Notes under the pieces: generated by a model | Told to the model about the DNA's origin: nothing | The model's database searches: none | What the model saw: the letters and a program-made list of their open reading frames with translations, nothing else | DNA from: Tilletia caries | Lineage: Eukaryota; Basidiomycota; Exobasidiomycetes; Tilletiales; Tilletiaceae | DNA length: 64,000 nt | Assembly (NCBI GenBank): GCA_032718865.1 | Contig: JALUTQ010000027.1 | Coordinates: 1,054,001-1,118,000 of the forward strand | Direction of reading: 5' to 3' | Shown here: piece after piece, positions 52,658 through 63,651 of the stretch | Layout: every line of letters starts with the position of its first letter | How positions within the stretch are numbered: position 1 is the first letter of the stretch | Program-made: the position numbers and the translations under genes

Positions 52658-53318
52658 ATAGTCGACTATAGTCGCAGAATTTTGCGCAGCCAAATTTTGC
52701 ACTATAGAGTATAGTGTGACTATAGCTAAAATTGGAACGCCAGTGCGCCACTTTAGTCGGACTTTGCACTATAGTTGCACGTCAAATTTCAGACTACAAA
52801 TAGTTATAGTGTAGGTCGCCTTCCATTGTCTAAAATCGGATATAGGCAGGCTATGGTTCGACTATCCAACGATAATGTTCGCACTATGACTGGCTATAGT
52901 GTTTCATGGGCAATGGATGTCATAGTCTGACTATAGCGGTGGCGGTCGGACCTGCGGCTAGAGCCTGTCCAGTATCCGGCTCTCTAGTATTGAACTTTGG
53001 CCCGGGCCTCAACATGTCCGGACTTGTTTGGGCCTGCGTTCAGTCACAGTGCCGGGCCTAAAACAATTTGGCACGGGCTCATTTTTTTGAGGCCCGCCCA
53101 TATCGAAGCCAGGCACGCAAAAAGTGCGGGTCTCGAAGACCACGCCCTTCCCACGCGCGTCCACGTGATCTGGCCACGCGTCGCGTCGCGTGGAGGACCG
53201 CGTTACCTTCAAAAATTTTCTTCAATGCAATCTCAGTTCTTACCAATTCACTTCACCCTGACTCCACCGCTGCGCCCAGAAGCCATTTAAGAGCAGACAC
53301 AAGTACAGACAGATCTAG

Positions 53319-55083
53319 ATGAGTACAACTTCTCTCCCTGTGCCGCCTCCTGCTCCCGGAACAGCCGGGGGTGCTCCTATACCTATTCCAGCCGGTCCCA
53401 TTGAGAGTGAAAGCTCTGGGGACAAGATGGTGTTGCTGAAGGCGGAAGAAGAGAAGCTTCTCGACATGCTGGAGGAGGTTCGCACTGCTGGAGGAGCTCC
53501 TGACAATGGTTTCAAGGTTAGATGTGTGCGAGAGACGAGATCTGTGCTACAGCCCGAGAAGGGGTTGAAATGAACTCTTCACTGACAGTATCTTTCGTTT
53601 CCTTACTCCCTGGGCGACCCTGGCCCGTCTCAATTCTTTCAGATGAAGACCTATCGTGAGATTGCAGAGGCCATCAAAGGATTGGGCCCTTCTGGCAGCA
53701 AGGCCAAAGACGGAAAGGGTGTTGAGAATCGTTGGAAAAAGGTCAGTACATTCTTGTTCATTCAACCCCAACCCCCATCCTCTCCCCGTTCTTTCCCTCT
53801 CTCCTTCCTTCCTTCCTCCTTTGCTCCTCCCAAGTTCCGCACGAGCCAGCACGAGGCCACGAGCCATGCCCTATGCCCCTATCATTCATAGATAACGGTG
53901 GTATGGGCCGTGGGCCGTGGCTTCTGGCTCGGCGCTCCCCTTCCTCTCTCTTTCATCCTTTCCTTGCTTCCCTCACATGAGCCATTCAACCACATGAGCA
54001 ATGTTGCATGGCGGTGCCGTGGTGTGGTGTGGATGTGGTGTGGGCTGTGGACTATGACTTATGAGTCACGACAATGCAATGTGCAATACATAAACTGATG
54101 TTTACCTTGTTCTTTGGCTTCTCTCCCTTCTTCCTGCGCATGCGGCATGCCGCGCGGTACAGATGAAGGCCGTCTGGCGCGAAGTGCGTGATATCCTTGC
54201 GCAGTCAGGCTTTGGTTGGAACGATGAGGACGAGTGTGTGGAGGCAGAGGCTTCCGTCTGGGATGCCTATGTTGAGGTACGTATCACAGACTACGGAATA
54301 TGATTTGCGTCGCTCCCAAGTCCCAACTCCCAACTGTCTGCTGGTGATCCGTGATCTCCACCTTCCTGAATTCTGATCAAAGAAACACTCTTTTATACAC
54401 ACCAGAAAAACACAAAGGCGAAGAAATGGAGACGTCGTTCGTGCTGGTACTTCTCGCGGGTGAGCGAGATCTGCTCTGAGGGCGCCGCCAGCGGTGAATT
54501 CTCGGCCGATCCCGCTTTGGGTAAGACGTCGCTGGATGGTGCAGAAGGAGATGATGAGGGGGACGAGGATGATGAGGAGGGCATCCTATCTGCTGAAGAG
54601 GTTAGTTTCTGCAAGAGCCAGGGGACAGAAGTTGAAGTTGAAACCGAATGTGTGCTGACTGTCATTGATAAAATTACATGCTTGTTTCTTTGTCTCTCTA
54701 CGTGTCAGACGAAGCAGAGGGCCAAAGACGCGAAGGGAAAGAAACGATCGGCGGATGCCGCCGCTACGCCTACCCGCGCCCCCAAGACTCCCAAACGTCG
54801 CAGTGGAAGTGACCAGATGGACAAGATGATTGAGGTCTTGTCCGATCTGGCCGCTGCCGACAGCGCAGAAGCCTCTGGAGCGGACAATCCGATTCAAGGA
54901 GCCACCCAGGCTCTCCTGGAAGAGAAGAGCCTTGCCTTGGCGTCCAAGGAGGTGGCCAGGCTGATCGGTTTCTTCAGCTTGAACGAAGGGAGTGCTCGTG
55001 CTTACGTGACACTCGTAAAGGCGAGTGCTCTCGAGGTTCGCGCTGCTTATCTTCAGCAAGTTCTTGCCAGCCTTTCAGTCTGA
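53319..55083 (+). CDS. SANT/Myb-like Harbinger accessory protein (element 2)
   Basis: Exons joined by GT-AG introns begin MSTTSLPVPPPAPGTAGGAP (ATG 53319). Recognisable blocks: LLKAEEEKLLDMLEEVRTAG (helix 1), MKTYREIAEAIKGLGPSGSK...GVENRWKK (53643-53741), MKAVWREVRDILAQSGFGWN...SVWDAYVE (54164-54278), then KNTKAKKWRRRSCWYFSRVS with SEICSEGAASGEFSAD (54405-54600). The last exon (54710-55083) has a basic NLS-like patch (GKKRSADAAATPTRAPKTPK) and a C-terminal helical part. Trihelix/Myb_DNA-bind_3 layout followed by an AKxWR motif is standard for Harbinger partner proteins. No frame break was found. Confidence 0.82.
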
Positions 55084-55188
55084 GTCCTCCTGCTTTCATG
55101 TATCAGACTGTTCCATGCTCCATTCCCTTTCTTCTCTCTTTCAACGTTGATGCCAATGCAAATGAAGCGTGTTCCATTGATATGTATG

Positions 55189-56577
55189 TCAAGCGTTTAA
55201 AGCTGCACGTTTGATCTTATAAGATGCCCAAAGACTGCGAGCAACTTTCTCTCGCATTTCCTCTCCCCTTTTCTTCTCTGCCCTGGAAGTCGATGTCGTC
55301 CTGCTGAGATCTCCGTCGTTGTCGAGCGGGTCGGCAGCGTCGGAGACCCAGAGATCAGGATCGTCAGGATGGAGGGTGTCCGAAGGGTCGAAGAGGCGAA
55401 TGAAGTTGTGGATGACTGCAAGGGCGGGGAACACGTTGGCTTGGACCTTCATGTGAAAGTCGCATCCCGCAACCAGAATCTTGAACCGTTCTTGTAGCAC
55501 TCCGAAGATCCTTTCCACGACGCTTCTCAATGATGCATGCTTCTTATTGTATAGTTCGTGTGCATTGCGTGGCCTAGACAGAAGTCAGAACGAGGAAGCA
55601 AAACATGCCGTTGAGTCAGTAGGTCTATCGTGAGAGACAAGGGAGGATAGATCAGATATACTCACAGCTCAGATCCCGATCCCCACTCCTTCAGGTGGTA
55701 CCTGACCCCTCGGTAGGGCACCAACAAGGAGTCACACGACGGAAAACCGGCATCTCCGAGCCAAACCTTCCCTTCCGGAACCCTCCAGCTGAGCTGCCGA
55801 GCTCGATGATAGATCATCGAGTCGGCGGCACTGCCTTCCCAACCCGTGTAGATGTATTGAAAGAGTAATTCAAACGAGCATGCTGCGAGAACGTTGAAGG
55901 AGAGTGTTCCTTTTCGATTGCGAAAGCGCTGTCGACTTGCGGCCGGTGGTCGAGCTGGGAGATGGGTTCCGTCTACCGCATCAACCGCGGAAGAAAAGGC
56001 TCGCACGCTGGGATCGGTGCGGATTCTTTCTGGGACAGGCGTATTGTCGGTGGGCATCTTTATGAAGGCGTTGTACATTACTGGAGCCAGAAGCGCTTGA
56101 ACAGTGCGCTTGAAAGATCCGAGGGAGAGAAATCTGGTGTAAATAGCTTTAATGGCCACGTAACACCATGTTACCGACTAACCGACCACGAGATACTCAC
56201 TGCGAAATGGTAGTCTGACTGTGTCCAAATGTGCTGGCCAGTAGCCTACATGTACCCGCCCACCGTGACATGTAAAGAAAAATTGCGAGGTGCTGCTGGG
56301 CAGAAATATTCTTTGTCGGACCATAAGAGCTCTTCTCGCATAGTTGCGCGAGTAGAGCCCGGGATGCCGCTGGACGTAATCCGAGAACCTCTCTAAACCG
56401 AGCGCTGCTGCCGTCCAACAGGTTCTGCACAAATGTCTCCCCGTTGGCTGTGTACTTGGCTTCCTTGAACATGAATCGTTTTGCATATATTGCCGCGGTG
56501 AGACCAAAGGTCGCCAAAATCACGCGGCGCCGACGACGTTGACGACCAAGACCAATGTGATTCAACTTGTGTATCAT
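55189..56577 (-). CDS. PIF/Harbinger DDE transposase (element 2)
   Basis: Three exons on the minus strand (56577-56201, 56133-55666, 55573-55189) splice in phase. Exon 1: MIHKLNHIGLGRQRRRRRVI, then RFREVLGLRPAASRALLAQL and QHLAIFLYMSRWAGTCRLLA (HTH-like). Exon 2: DAVDGTHLPARPPAASRQRF (Asp 1), RNRKGTLSFNVLAACSFELL, KVWLGDAGFPSCDSLLVPYR (Asp 2). Exon 3: ASLRSVVERIFGVLQERFKI (Glu), AVIHNFIRLFDPSDT. All three catalytic acids are present and no stop is seen. About 410 residues. Only about 100 bp separates its stop from that of the SANT gene. Confidence 0.9.
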
Positions 56578-58211
56578 TGCTGTGTGACGGAATATCGTTC
56601 ATTAGATCAGCCAGTCGCTCAGTTTTAAAAATTCGAGCCCTTCGGGCCTTCGTTGAGAATATCTCACCAAGTCCACGACAACGAATCTGGCTGGGAAGTG
56701 GGAGATGAGAAGACGAAAGGAGTTCGTTTTGTTGCTGATTCTGTGGGCAAGAAGGATGTTTTTGTCAGGACATCATCAGCACGTATGAATGATACTTAAT
56801 TCCTAACCCCTCCCACTTCCCAAAAATCAAGAAAAAATTCCAGTATATCCCCCTCCATTTTCCTTGATCGGACGAGGCCCGAGTCAGGATCATGATTCAT
56901 AACTCACTTGTGCAGTTGTGCAATTGTGCCTGACTCTTGCCTGGCGCTGGAGACCGTCTTCGCGATGCCGCATAAATCTTTTGAGCAACAGAAAGGACAT
57001 AAGTTTGATTCTGAAGTCTGAGGCCTGAGGCCTGAACTCGACGCGGACGGAAGAGAAAAGGAGGAAAGGAATGATGGAAACACTAACCAGAACCGCCGCG
57101 GTGTAGACTGCGGACACAGGACGACAATGAAACTTTCTTGAAATTTATCTAGGAGAAGTAAAGGAAAGGGACAAACATATGTCAACATGCATTAAAAAAA
57201 ATGGCAGCAGTTGCCCCCCTATCTGCACAGAATGAAGTAACGAGTTACGAGCCAGGGAGTGGGAGGAAACTCACCGGGCCTGAACCAGCAGAAAGAAAGA
57301 TTAAGGCGGAGGATGGAGAGACGTGTGAAGCTATGACAATCAACAACGGAACAGGAGTCAGCGATCGGACAAGAAAAAATGGCAGCATTTCCCCTACAAA
57401 TGTATTCTAGACCCTAGATCGGCTTCTACACGTTGGGGTGGGAGACAAGGTGCAAAGGGAAAGAACAACTACTCACCGAGGACCAAAACAACGTGCGCAC
57501 ACGACCCCGACCCCAGCAGCACCGCACAAAGTCAAGTTGCCTCAACAATCCGGAGGCAATCCGTATCCTGAATCGTGAGGAAGCTGATAAATGATGAAGT
57601 AGAGTAGAGATCGAGAGAGCAGTGAGCGTTAGAACTGATATGCAATTACAGGACTCAGCAGCGAAGGAGCACTGTTCTCACCCAGGTTCTGGCTTCGATA
57701 GACGTGGGTGTTGGGATGTGGTAGTTGGTGATTCATTCAATGGTAGTAGCAGGGAGCAAAGAGGAGGAAAGGCGACGCACGTGACGCGTCGCTTATTCTC
57801 GCTTTCGGATGTGGGCCTGTGTCCAGTCACAAGCTTACCGCTGAGAGGCGATCAAACCTGTTCAATGATCTTAAACAAAACTGGGCTTGAATTGGCCTGC
57901 ATTCATTGCCGCGTACCTGATACTGGACAGGCTCCTATAGTCGCAACTCCAAGCCATAGCCGAATTGTTTGCTGCGACTATAGCCTTGACGTCCAGCTTA
58001 CAGCTATTGTCCGACTATGGTCGCAAAATCAATTTTAGACCAGAATGTTAACGACTATGGCGACTATTGTCTTACATTTTCTGGAGCTTAGTCATGGTCA
58101 TAGTCGTAAGTGCGACTGTCAGCGGCTATAGCTATAGTCGCTCATAGTCGTACGAGGCTATAGTCGTAATAGTCGTAAAATCCCATAGCCGTGCCGAGCC
58201 CTGGTTCATAT

Positions 58212-58385
58212 TCTAACTTCTATAAACTCATGGCCTCAAAAAGTCTGAGGAACACTCTGGATCAAAAGCCAGGCCGGTGGGATTCTTCAAAACTCCTTTA
58301 AATCTTCTCAAACTTCGCCTGGGTGTCCGTGTTCTAAGCTTCCATTGACGCTCTCGATTTCTCCCAGTTTTCTTTATGACAAGTT
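58212..58385 (+). repeat. Dispersed 98-bp repeat upstream of an orphan exon
   Basis: 58284-58381 is about 93% identical by eye to 46434-46531. It ends right where the coding signal of the next gene begins, as if an insertion or rearrangement had replaced that gene's 5' part. Confidence 0.85.
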
Positions 58386-58389
58386 AGAG

Positions 58390-59234
58390 ACGCCCTCGGC
58401 GGCGCGCAGAACAAATACAACAACCTTAAGGTCACTGTGAGTCATCATCATCAGGTTAAATACTCAACGCCCCACCCACTGACTACCACCTCCGTGTTGG
58501 CAGTTCCCTCTCGGCCTCGAGCCCGACGTGGACATCGACGCCAAGGCCACCGCGCTCGGAGTGCAAAACGCCGAGCCGGCTATCGTCGCCAACATCACAG
58601 GTAAGCATAGAGGCGCCGCATGACATACTGCACCATCATCTCGCTTCCGATATGCCCTCTTCCAGCCGGATTCACCACGAGAGCCACACAGACTATTCAG
58701 CGTTACACCCACCTTTACAACGCCGAAAGCGAGCCTCCCGATTACACCATTCCATGCCCAAAGATCTCCGGCGTCGGGCGAGTGACACACATTAACGAGG
58801 CCAACAAGGCCATCCGATTCGTGACCGCGGCATGGTGCAGGGAGGTGCGTTCCGCAACACAAACCCCAAGCTCACCACGGCCTGCTCGCGTTGATCCTTC
58901 CCCCTTTCCCCAGACCGGAACAAAGCGAACGCAGGAGATGATCGGATGGAAACGTCCCGAGCTCCGCTACAAGAACTCTCCTTACCCTCCCGTCGGAGCG
59001 CTCCTCTACTACGCCGGCGAGCTGTACTCCCAGCAAGCCTCCTCCGGCATGTTTACGATCATGCTCGACGACTTTACGTGGAGCGCCGCCGCTGGAGCCG
59101 GAGCCGCAACCAACTCCGACGGCTCCAACAAACGCCGCCGTCTCGGTCGCGGTAGCGGCAAGAAACAAACCAAGACGAACGAAACTGCCGCCAACCAGGC
59201 CACAACCAGCGGCTCCAGTACCACTGGGCACTGA
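58390..59234 (+). CDS. 3' exons of an unknown host gene
   Basis: Four exon pieces splice in phase: ending 58437 (...GGAQNKYNNLKVT), 58504-58600 (FPLGLEPDVDIDAKATALGV...), 58666-58844 (AGFTTRATQTIQRYTHLYNA...) and 58914-59234 (TGTKRTQEMIGWKRPELRYK..., ending in TGA). The last exon contains GALLYYAGELYSQQASSGMF and an Ala/Gly-rich, basic tail (NKRRRLGRGSGKKQTK) that could be a nuclear signal. Introns are 57-70 bp with normal borders, so the gene looks genuine, but I do not recognise the family and no start codon is visible. A dispersed repeat abuts the first piece, suggesting 5' truncation. Confidence 0.6.
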
Positions 59235-59895
59235 GGCACGTTTGACGTTAGAAGCCCCGAGACTCAAGTCCCTTAGTACACTAAAGTCCCACACACTCAC
59301 CACTCTGACCCAATGACCCTCAACCACAATAATCAAATTCTGCTCCACGACGGGGAGTCGGGGATATGCTGGGTACCGGGTAGGTGAGAGAGGCTCTGTG
59401 GAGTGTGGAGTGTGGAGTGAGTTGGTTGGGTGAGATACGTCTGTTAGGGTGGGTATGAAGGGGAGAGAAAATAGAAGGGTGAGTTCAGGTCTCTTTTATA
59501 TGCTAGGTCTGGGAGGGGGAACGGAGCGGGGAAATCTGATCTTTCGAATGTAGTTGTTGTGCGGTGCTGTTTGCTTGCCGCTTGCAGTTGGGGGTTGATC
59601 ATTAACGTCGACGACACGAGATCGAGGTTTGCGCTTGAGGGAGAATCGACTGGAGTTACCAAGCGCTGCCCTTAGGCCCACGGGTAGAATCTAGCCGCAT
59701 AGATGAAGTGAAAAGCACATTCTAACAGGCGTCGATGTGCATTGCAATGGACTCATCACTGCAACAATAACGGTAGTATCAAAGACTCTCGACACTGTGC
59801 GGCTTAACATCGTAGGAAATCCACTCGTATCCAAGGGTGAATCTCCATTATTGTGGTGCGTGTCTCCATGGTCGTCAAGGAATTCCTGCAAACAG
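59235..59895. other. No gene recognised
   Basis: 3' flank of the preceding gene and G/A-rich DNA (59380-59560). Nothing else is supported. Confidence 0.45.
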
Positions 59896-60637
59896 CAAGG
59901 CTCAGCAACTTACCAACTTACCTAACTGCAACTGCGGGTAAGTTGACTTAATCTAGTTAAACTGTTACTAAACTGCGGGCGGTGGAGCCTCCGGAAAAAT
60001 TAAGTCAACTTGAACTGTATGGGTTCGGACACGGTAACTTATAGTCACTAGAAGTTGCCGTTCGCAAGCCGAAGATTTGACCCAACTTACAGTTACTCAC
60101 AGCTACTTACAGTGCGAACTTATAACTACTTATAGCTACTTATAGTTACTTAAAGTTACCCACAGTGCGCACAGTAACTAATCACAACTATAGTAGTCAA
60201 CTATTAATAACTGTATCCATTAACTAACAATAACTGGAACAATTAACTATTAACAACTGTGCCCACAGTAACTGATAATGACTGTAACAAGTAACTAAAA
60301 ATAACTAAAAAGCATGAGTCTTTGGAGGTAGTCAAGAGAGGAAACATGTACGAGCGAGCTCGGAGGCGACAAAGTACGTGCCTAAAGGCAAAATGGAATA
60401 GTACCAGACATCTTGAGGTAGATACCGCGTGAATTGGGTGACTGAGACGCGATTAAGTTACTATAAATAACTGTAAGTAACGTATAGTGAAAGGCTCAAA
60501 ATTAAGTTAACTGTAATGATAGTAAGTGGCCAAACTGTGACTAAACTAAACTGCGGGCGCCGGCGCCGGGTTCCAACTGCAACTAAACTTAACTGCGGAC
60601 CAAAAATGGACAACTTATAATAACTGGCCGAGCCTTG
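59896..60637. mobile_element. hAT-type MITE (TAACTATAACT-rich), no clear TSD
   Basis: The ends CAAGGCTCAGCAACTTA and ATAACTGGCCGAGCCTTG are inverted. The interior is rich in AACTTATAACTAC/TAACTG repeats. The right end directly abuts the truncated MITE at 60639, and flanks GCAAACAG / GGTCACGT do not match, so a deletion or rearrangement followed insertion. Confidence 0.75.
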
Positions 60638-60638
60638 G

Positions 60639-61086
60639 GTCACGTGATGGCCAAAACTGAATCATGTGACCGGTTTTTGAGGGATTTCTCGACCGAATCA
60701 GGTCAAAATACTGTGTATTTCAACTTTTTTGGGGCACTAAACCCTTGGAAAGGAATGATGTAGACTTCTAAAGCTGCGATTGAACTGTTTCGATAAGATT
60801 TGACCTTCTCCTGAGCACATGTTGGACTCATTTCATGACACCCCTGAGACCTGAGTACCCCGGAGTCCGCGGAGCTATTTTGCGGAGCACGGAGTCCGCC
60901 CGTGAAAAACATACGGAGCACGGAGTAGATTCTTGTGCGCAACCGCGACTTCGACGGAGCACGGAGTGCTCGCCAGCTGATCACCCGAAATTTTGCGGAG
61001 CGCGGAGCTGGCCAAATCTCAGACGGAGCTGAGCGGAGCGCCGCCCCGGAGTCCGGGCTCCGGGGATCTACTCCGGGAAGATCCTT
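60639..61086. mobile_element. TAAGGAT-type MITE, 5'-truncated copy
   Basis: The segment from GTCACGTGATGGCC to CTACTCCGGGAAGATCCTTA matches about 43069-43506 of the full copy, at roughly 93% by eye. The left ~260 bp are missing at the junction with the hAT-type MITE. Confidence 0.88.
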
Positions 61087-62105
61087 AATACTGGATGTAT
61101 CCTATTTTATACTATATCATACTTTCAGAATAGTATGAAAAGAGTATCCTAGAATCATCCACAATAGGATGTGTTTAGGATCATTGTAAAGAGCTTGTTG
61201 TATACAAAAGTATACTATTTGTGTGCTATAGTATATTTCTAGTGCATTTTATATGTCATACAGACATACTAGCTCTATCCTATAATACACTTTGAGTGTC
61301 ATATTAAGGCATAATTCGGCCGGGAATCGTCATTGTTTACTATAGTATGAATATAGCAGACTTCAAGTGGCATATACTTTACGCCGCATACAATAGCATA
61401 CTATCAGGAGATAGTATATATTTTTGGATTCTATGGATAGTATGCAAGGCCCGGCGACTGTATAACTGTGCCCACTATGACTGTAGGTAAGTTGACTTAA
61501 TCAGTCATAACTGTAACTGTACTGTAGGCGGCGGAGCCGGAAAAAAAATCAGTTGACTATAACTGTAGGGCCCAGGTACAGTCAACTGTACAGTTGATTA
61601 AGTTGAAATTTTTTCGGGCCCCAAACTGTTCAAACTTACTATGACTATACAGCACTGTTTAAGTTGAAAAAAAAACCTGGCAGCCACTTTCAGTTTGAGA
61701 AAACACTTACAGCCACTGACAGACACGTACAGTTACTTACAGATGACGTACAGTTACTTACAGTTGAAAGGCAAAACTGTGACTTAAAATACTTTTAAGT
61801 TACAATTGCTTTGAGACTTTTTTGACAGTAACTGTTGGTGACTTTTACAGTGACTTAAACTGGGATTGGAGGTCCGTGCGCGACGAAAAAAATACAGTAA
61901 CTGTAGTAACTTAAAGTCACTTAATTGTAACTGTAACTGTAACTGTAACTGTACTGTAGGCGCTGGCGGTAAGTTATAACTGTAACTACTGTACTGTATA
62001 CCCAAAATGGACAACTGTAAGTAACTGTTCGAGCCTTGATAGTATGTGGCTCAAATTCAAAAAACTTGCTATATACTGTAGCACATTCTGCTTCAAAAGT
62101 GACAT
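61087..62105. repeat. AT-rich TAGTATG-type repeat hosting a MITE
   Basis: Outside the MITE at 61445-62038, this stretch is rich in ATACTAT/TAGTATG. It appears to be a further, undelimited element. Confidence 0.55.
61445..62038. mobile_element. hAT-type MITE, TSD ATAGTATG
   Basis: The ends CAAGGCCCGGCGACTG and GTTCGAGCCTTG are inverted. ATAGTATG is duplicated at 61437-61444 and 62039-62046. The 594-bp interior is rich in AACTGTAACTGT/ACAGTTACTTAC repeats. Related to the element at 59896-60637. Confidence 0.88.
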
Positions 62106-63099
62106 ACTGTAGCACAATGTACACCACTGGGCAGCTCCGGACACGTTGCAGCGCCGAGATTGCCCATCGTTGCAAGCTGCAACTCTATGCTGGAGTTCGA
62201 ACTATCTCTGAGTTGCGATTGACGCTCCGTGGCGCGCTGTCGTCCTCGTAAACAATCTTTGTCGTCTGTGCCGACAGCAATCGAAGATGGTCGCGGGGCT
62301 GTTGAAGTCTTGACCGCGAATGGGTTCCGCCGAGCTGGCCTGTGTGTGGTTGTCAAAAGGACCGGTCCCGTCGACTTCGACATTGTCCTTACCTCCTGAT
62401 AACCACCTCGCTTCGAACCCTCGTCCAACTCAATTCCCGCGGAATCTCGTCGACTGCCGAGTGTTGAGCTCTCGTTCTCTTCTCCTATGCTAGTGCAGCT
62501 GATGAGTGAGGATAATAGATTCACATGTGGCGTATGCGGGTTCGGAGTAATTAAATGAGATGAAACCTAACCGACAGAACCTACTTGGCGGAAGGGAGCA
62601 GCAATTCCAACGCTTCCGAAGCAGAGGAGATTGCGGAGTTGCGGACCCTGGGCCGATAGTAAAGAATAAGGTTGTCCCCAGAGTTGACGCGTGTGATACA
62701 CATTTAAACGCAACGACGTGCGTCACGCGCGAGGCCGGATAGGCTGCGCATCACGCGGCGTAAGTCGTGACCAAACATAAGCAACATTATCTCTTAGACG
62801 TTAGTGGTATAATTAGACTAGATAGGGGAAGTGAGTGGCGGCGCGCAGAGTAGTCAATAGTTCTGACGGTTTGTCGCGTCCGCGCAAGCGCAGAATGGTT
62901 CAGATGGCTCGTCGCGTCCGGGCAAGCGCAGAATGGTGCTGGGAGGATGATGATGGTGAGGAACCCAGGCGACTGGAGAGTGGATGCAGAATTGTCGGGG
63001 CTTCGGATATCATGGCAACGTAATTCTCAGCTGCTCAGCTTGACGCGATCTTTCCCTGTCTTTCTAACACCCTTCTTCAGCTCCCCTCAAGCATTCATC
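62106..63099. other. No gene recognised; short tandem duplication
   Basis: TCGCGTCCGSGCAAGCGCAG-type units repeat at 62873-62900 and 62908-62937. Frames elsewhere lack domain features. The last 100 bp look like a C/T-rich fungal promoter. Confidence 0.4.
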
Positions 63100-63651
63100 A
63101 TGTCGCAGCGAATCAAGCCTTACCCTGGCGAGTGGGAGATCTTAGGGACGAGCGGAGTCGCGTACCGAAAACGTCGAGGCCACAACGCTGCCTACCTGAA
63201 GTGTCACTTCCGGCAGGCGATGATCCCGGTCCACCAACTCGATGACCAGGCGTGGGGCCGGGAGCGCGCGCACATGCACGCCGACCAGCAGGACATCGTC
63301 CCCTGGAATCAGACCTCAAAGCCTCCTCGCGCCATCTGTCCGGTCGGCGCAACCCTCGACGAGCCTGTCAACGCCCCGCCGACGATCACCCGGCTTCTGT
63401 CGCCACCCCAGACGCCCCTGGCGGGATCGCCTCCCCCCCTAGCCCTGCTCTCGACCCCTACGTTGGAGAGCCCCCCGCCATTCCGTCAACTCTGAACTTG
63501 TCTCCGCCGAGTGCTGGCCCGTCCTCTTTCAACTTCCCGGCCCCGAGTTCTGGACCGCCTCGGCATGACTCGCCCTCCTCCGAAGCTGGCCCGCCGTCAA
63601 AGCGGCAGCGAGGACACAGAGGAGGATCGGCTGAATACTGGGCAAAGTTGA
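63100..63651 (+). CDS. Hypothetical protein, probably frameshifted or truncated
   Basis: An ATG at 63100 after a C/T-rich leader (TTTCTAACACCCTTCTTCAG) opens MSQRIKPYPGEWEILGTSGV, followed by AYLKCHFRQAMIPVHQLDDQ and PRAICPVGATLDEPVNAPPT; this frame ends at 63495. Near 63380-63420 a second frame takes over with coherent Pro/Ser-rich composition (LNLSPPSAGPSSFNF, then PPSKRQRGHRGGSAEYWAKL). This suggests one protein with a one-base break. The C-terminal KRQRGHR could be a nuclear signal. It is cut at about 63652 by an hAT-type sequence. Family not recognised; a retroelement gag or transposon accessory protein is possible. Confidence 0.4.

Larger units (their letters stand above)
52961..57934. 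mobile_element. PIF/Harbinger element 2, TSD CTA
   Basis: The ends GAGCCTGTCCAGTATC (52961) and GATACTGGACAGGCTC-like (right end, ...GATACTGGACAGGCTC at 57919-57934) are inverted repeats flanked by CTA at 52958-52960 and 57935-57937. It encodes a SANT/Myb-like gene (+) and a DDE transposase (-), convergent, as in element 1 but with the strand order reversed. The 5-kb length includes about 1.3 kb to the right of the transposase (56640-57900) with no recognised gene. Confidence 0.88.
52260..58203. mobile_element. hAT-type element carrying a Harbinger and a solo LTR, TSD GTTCAYAT
   Basis: The ends CAGGGCTCAGTCGCAC (52260) and GTGCCGAGCCCTG (ending 58203) are inverted. Flanks GTTCACAT (52252-52259) and GTTCATAT (58204-58211) differ at one base. 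Its own DNA is only the ATAGTCGTAGTC-rich ends (52260-52960, 57935-58203); the rest is the Harbinger at 52961-57934 and the LTR at 52372-52657. Confidence 0.82.
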
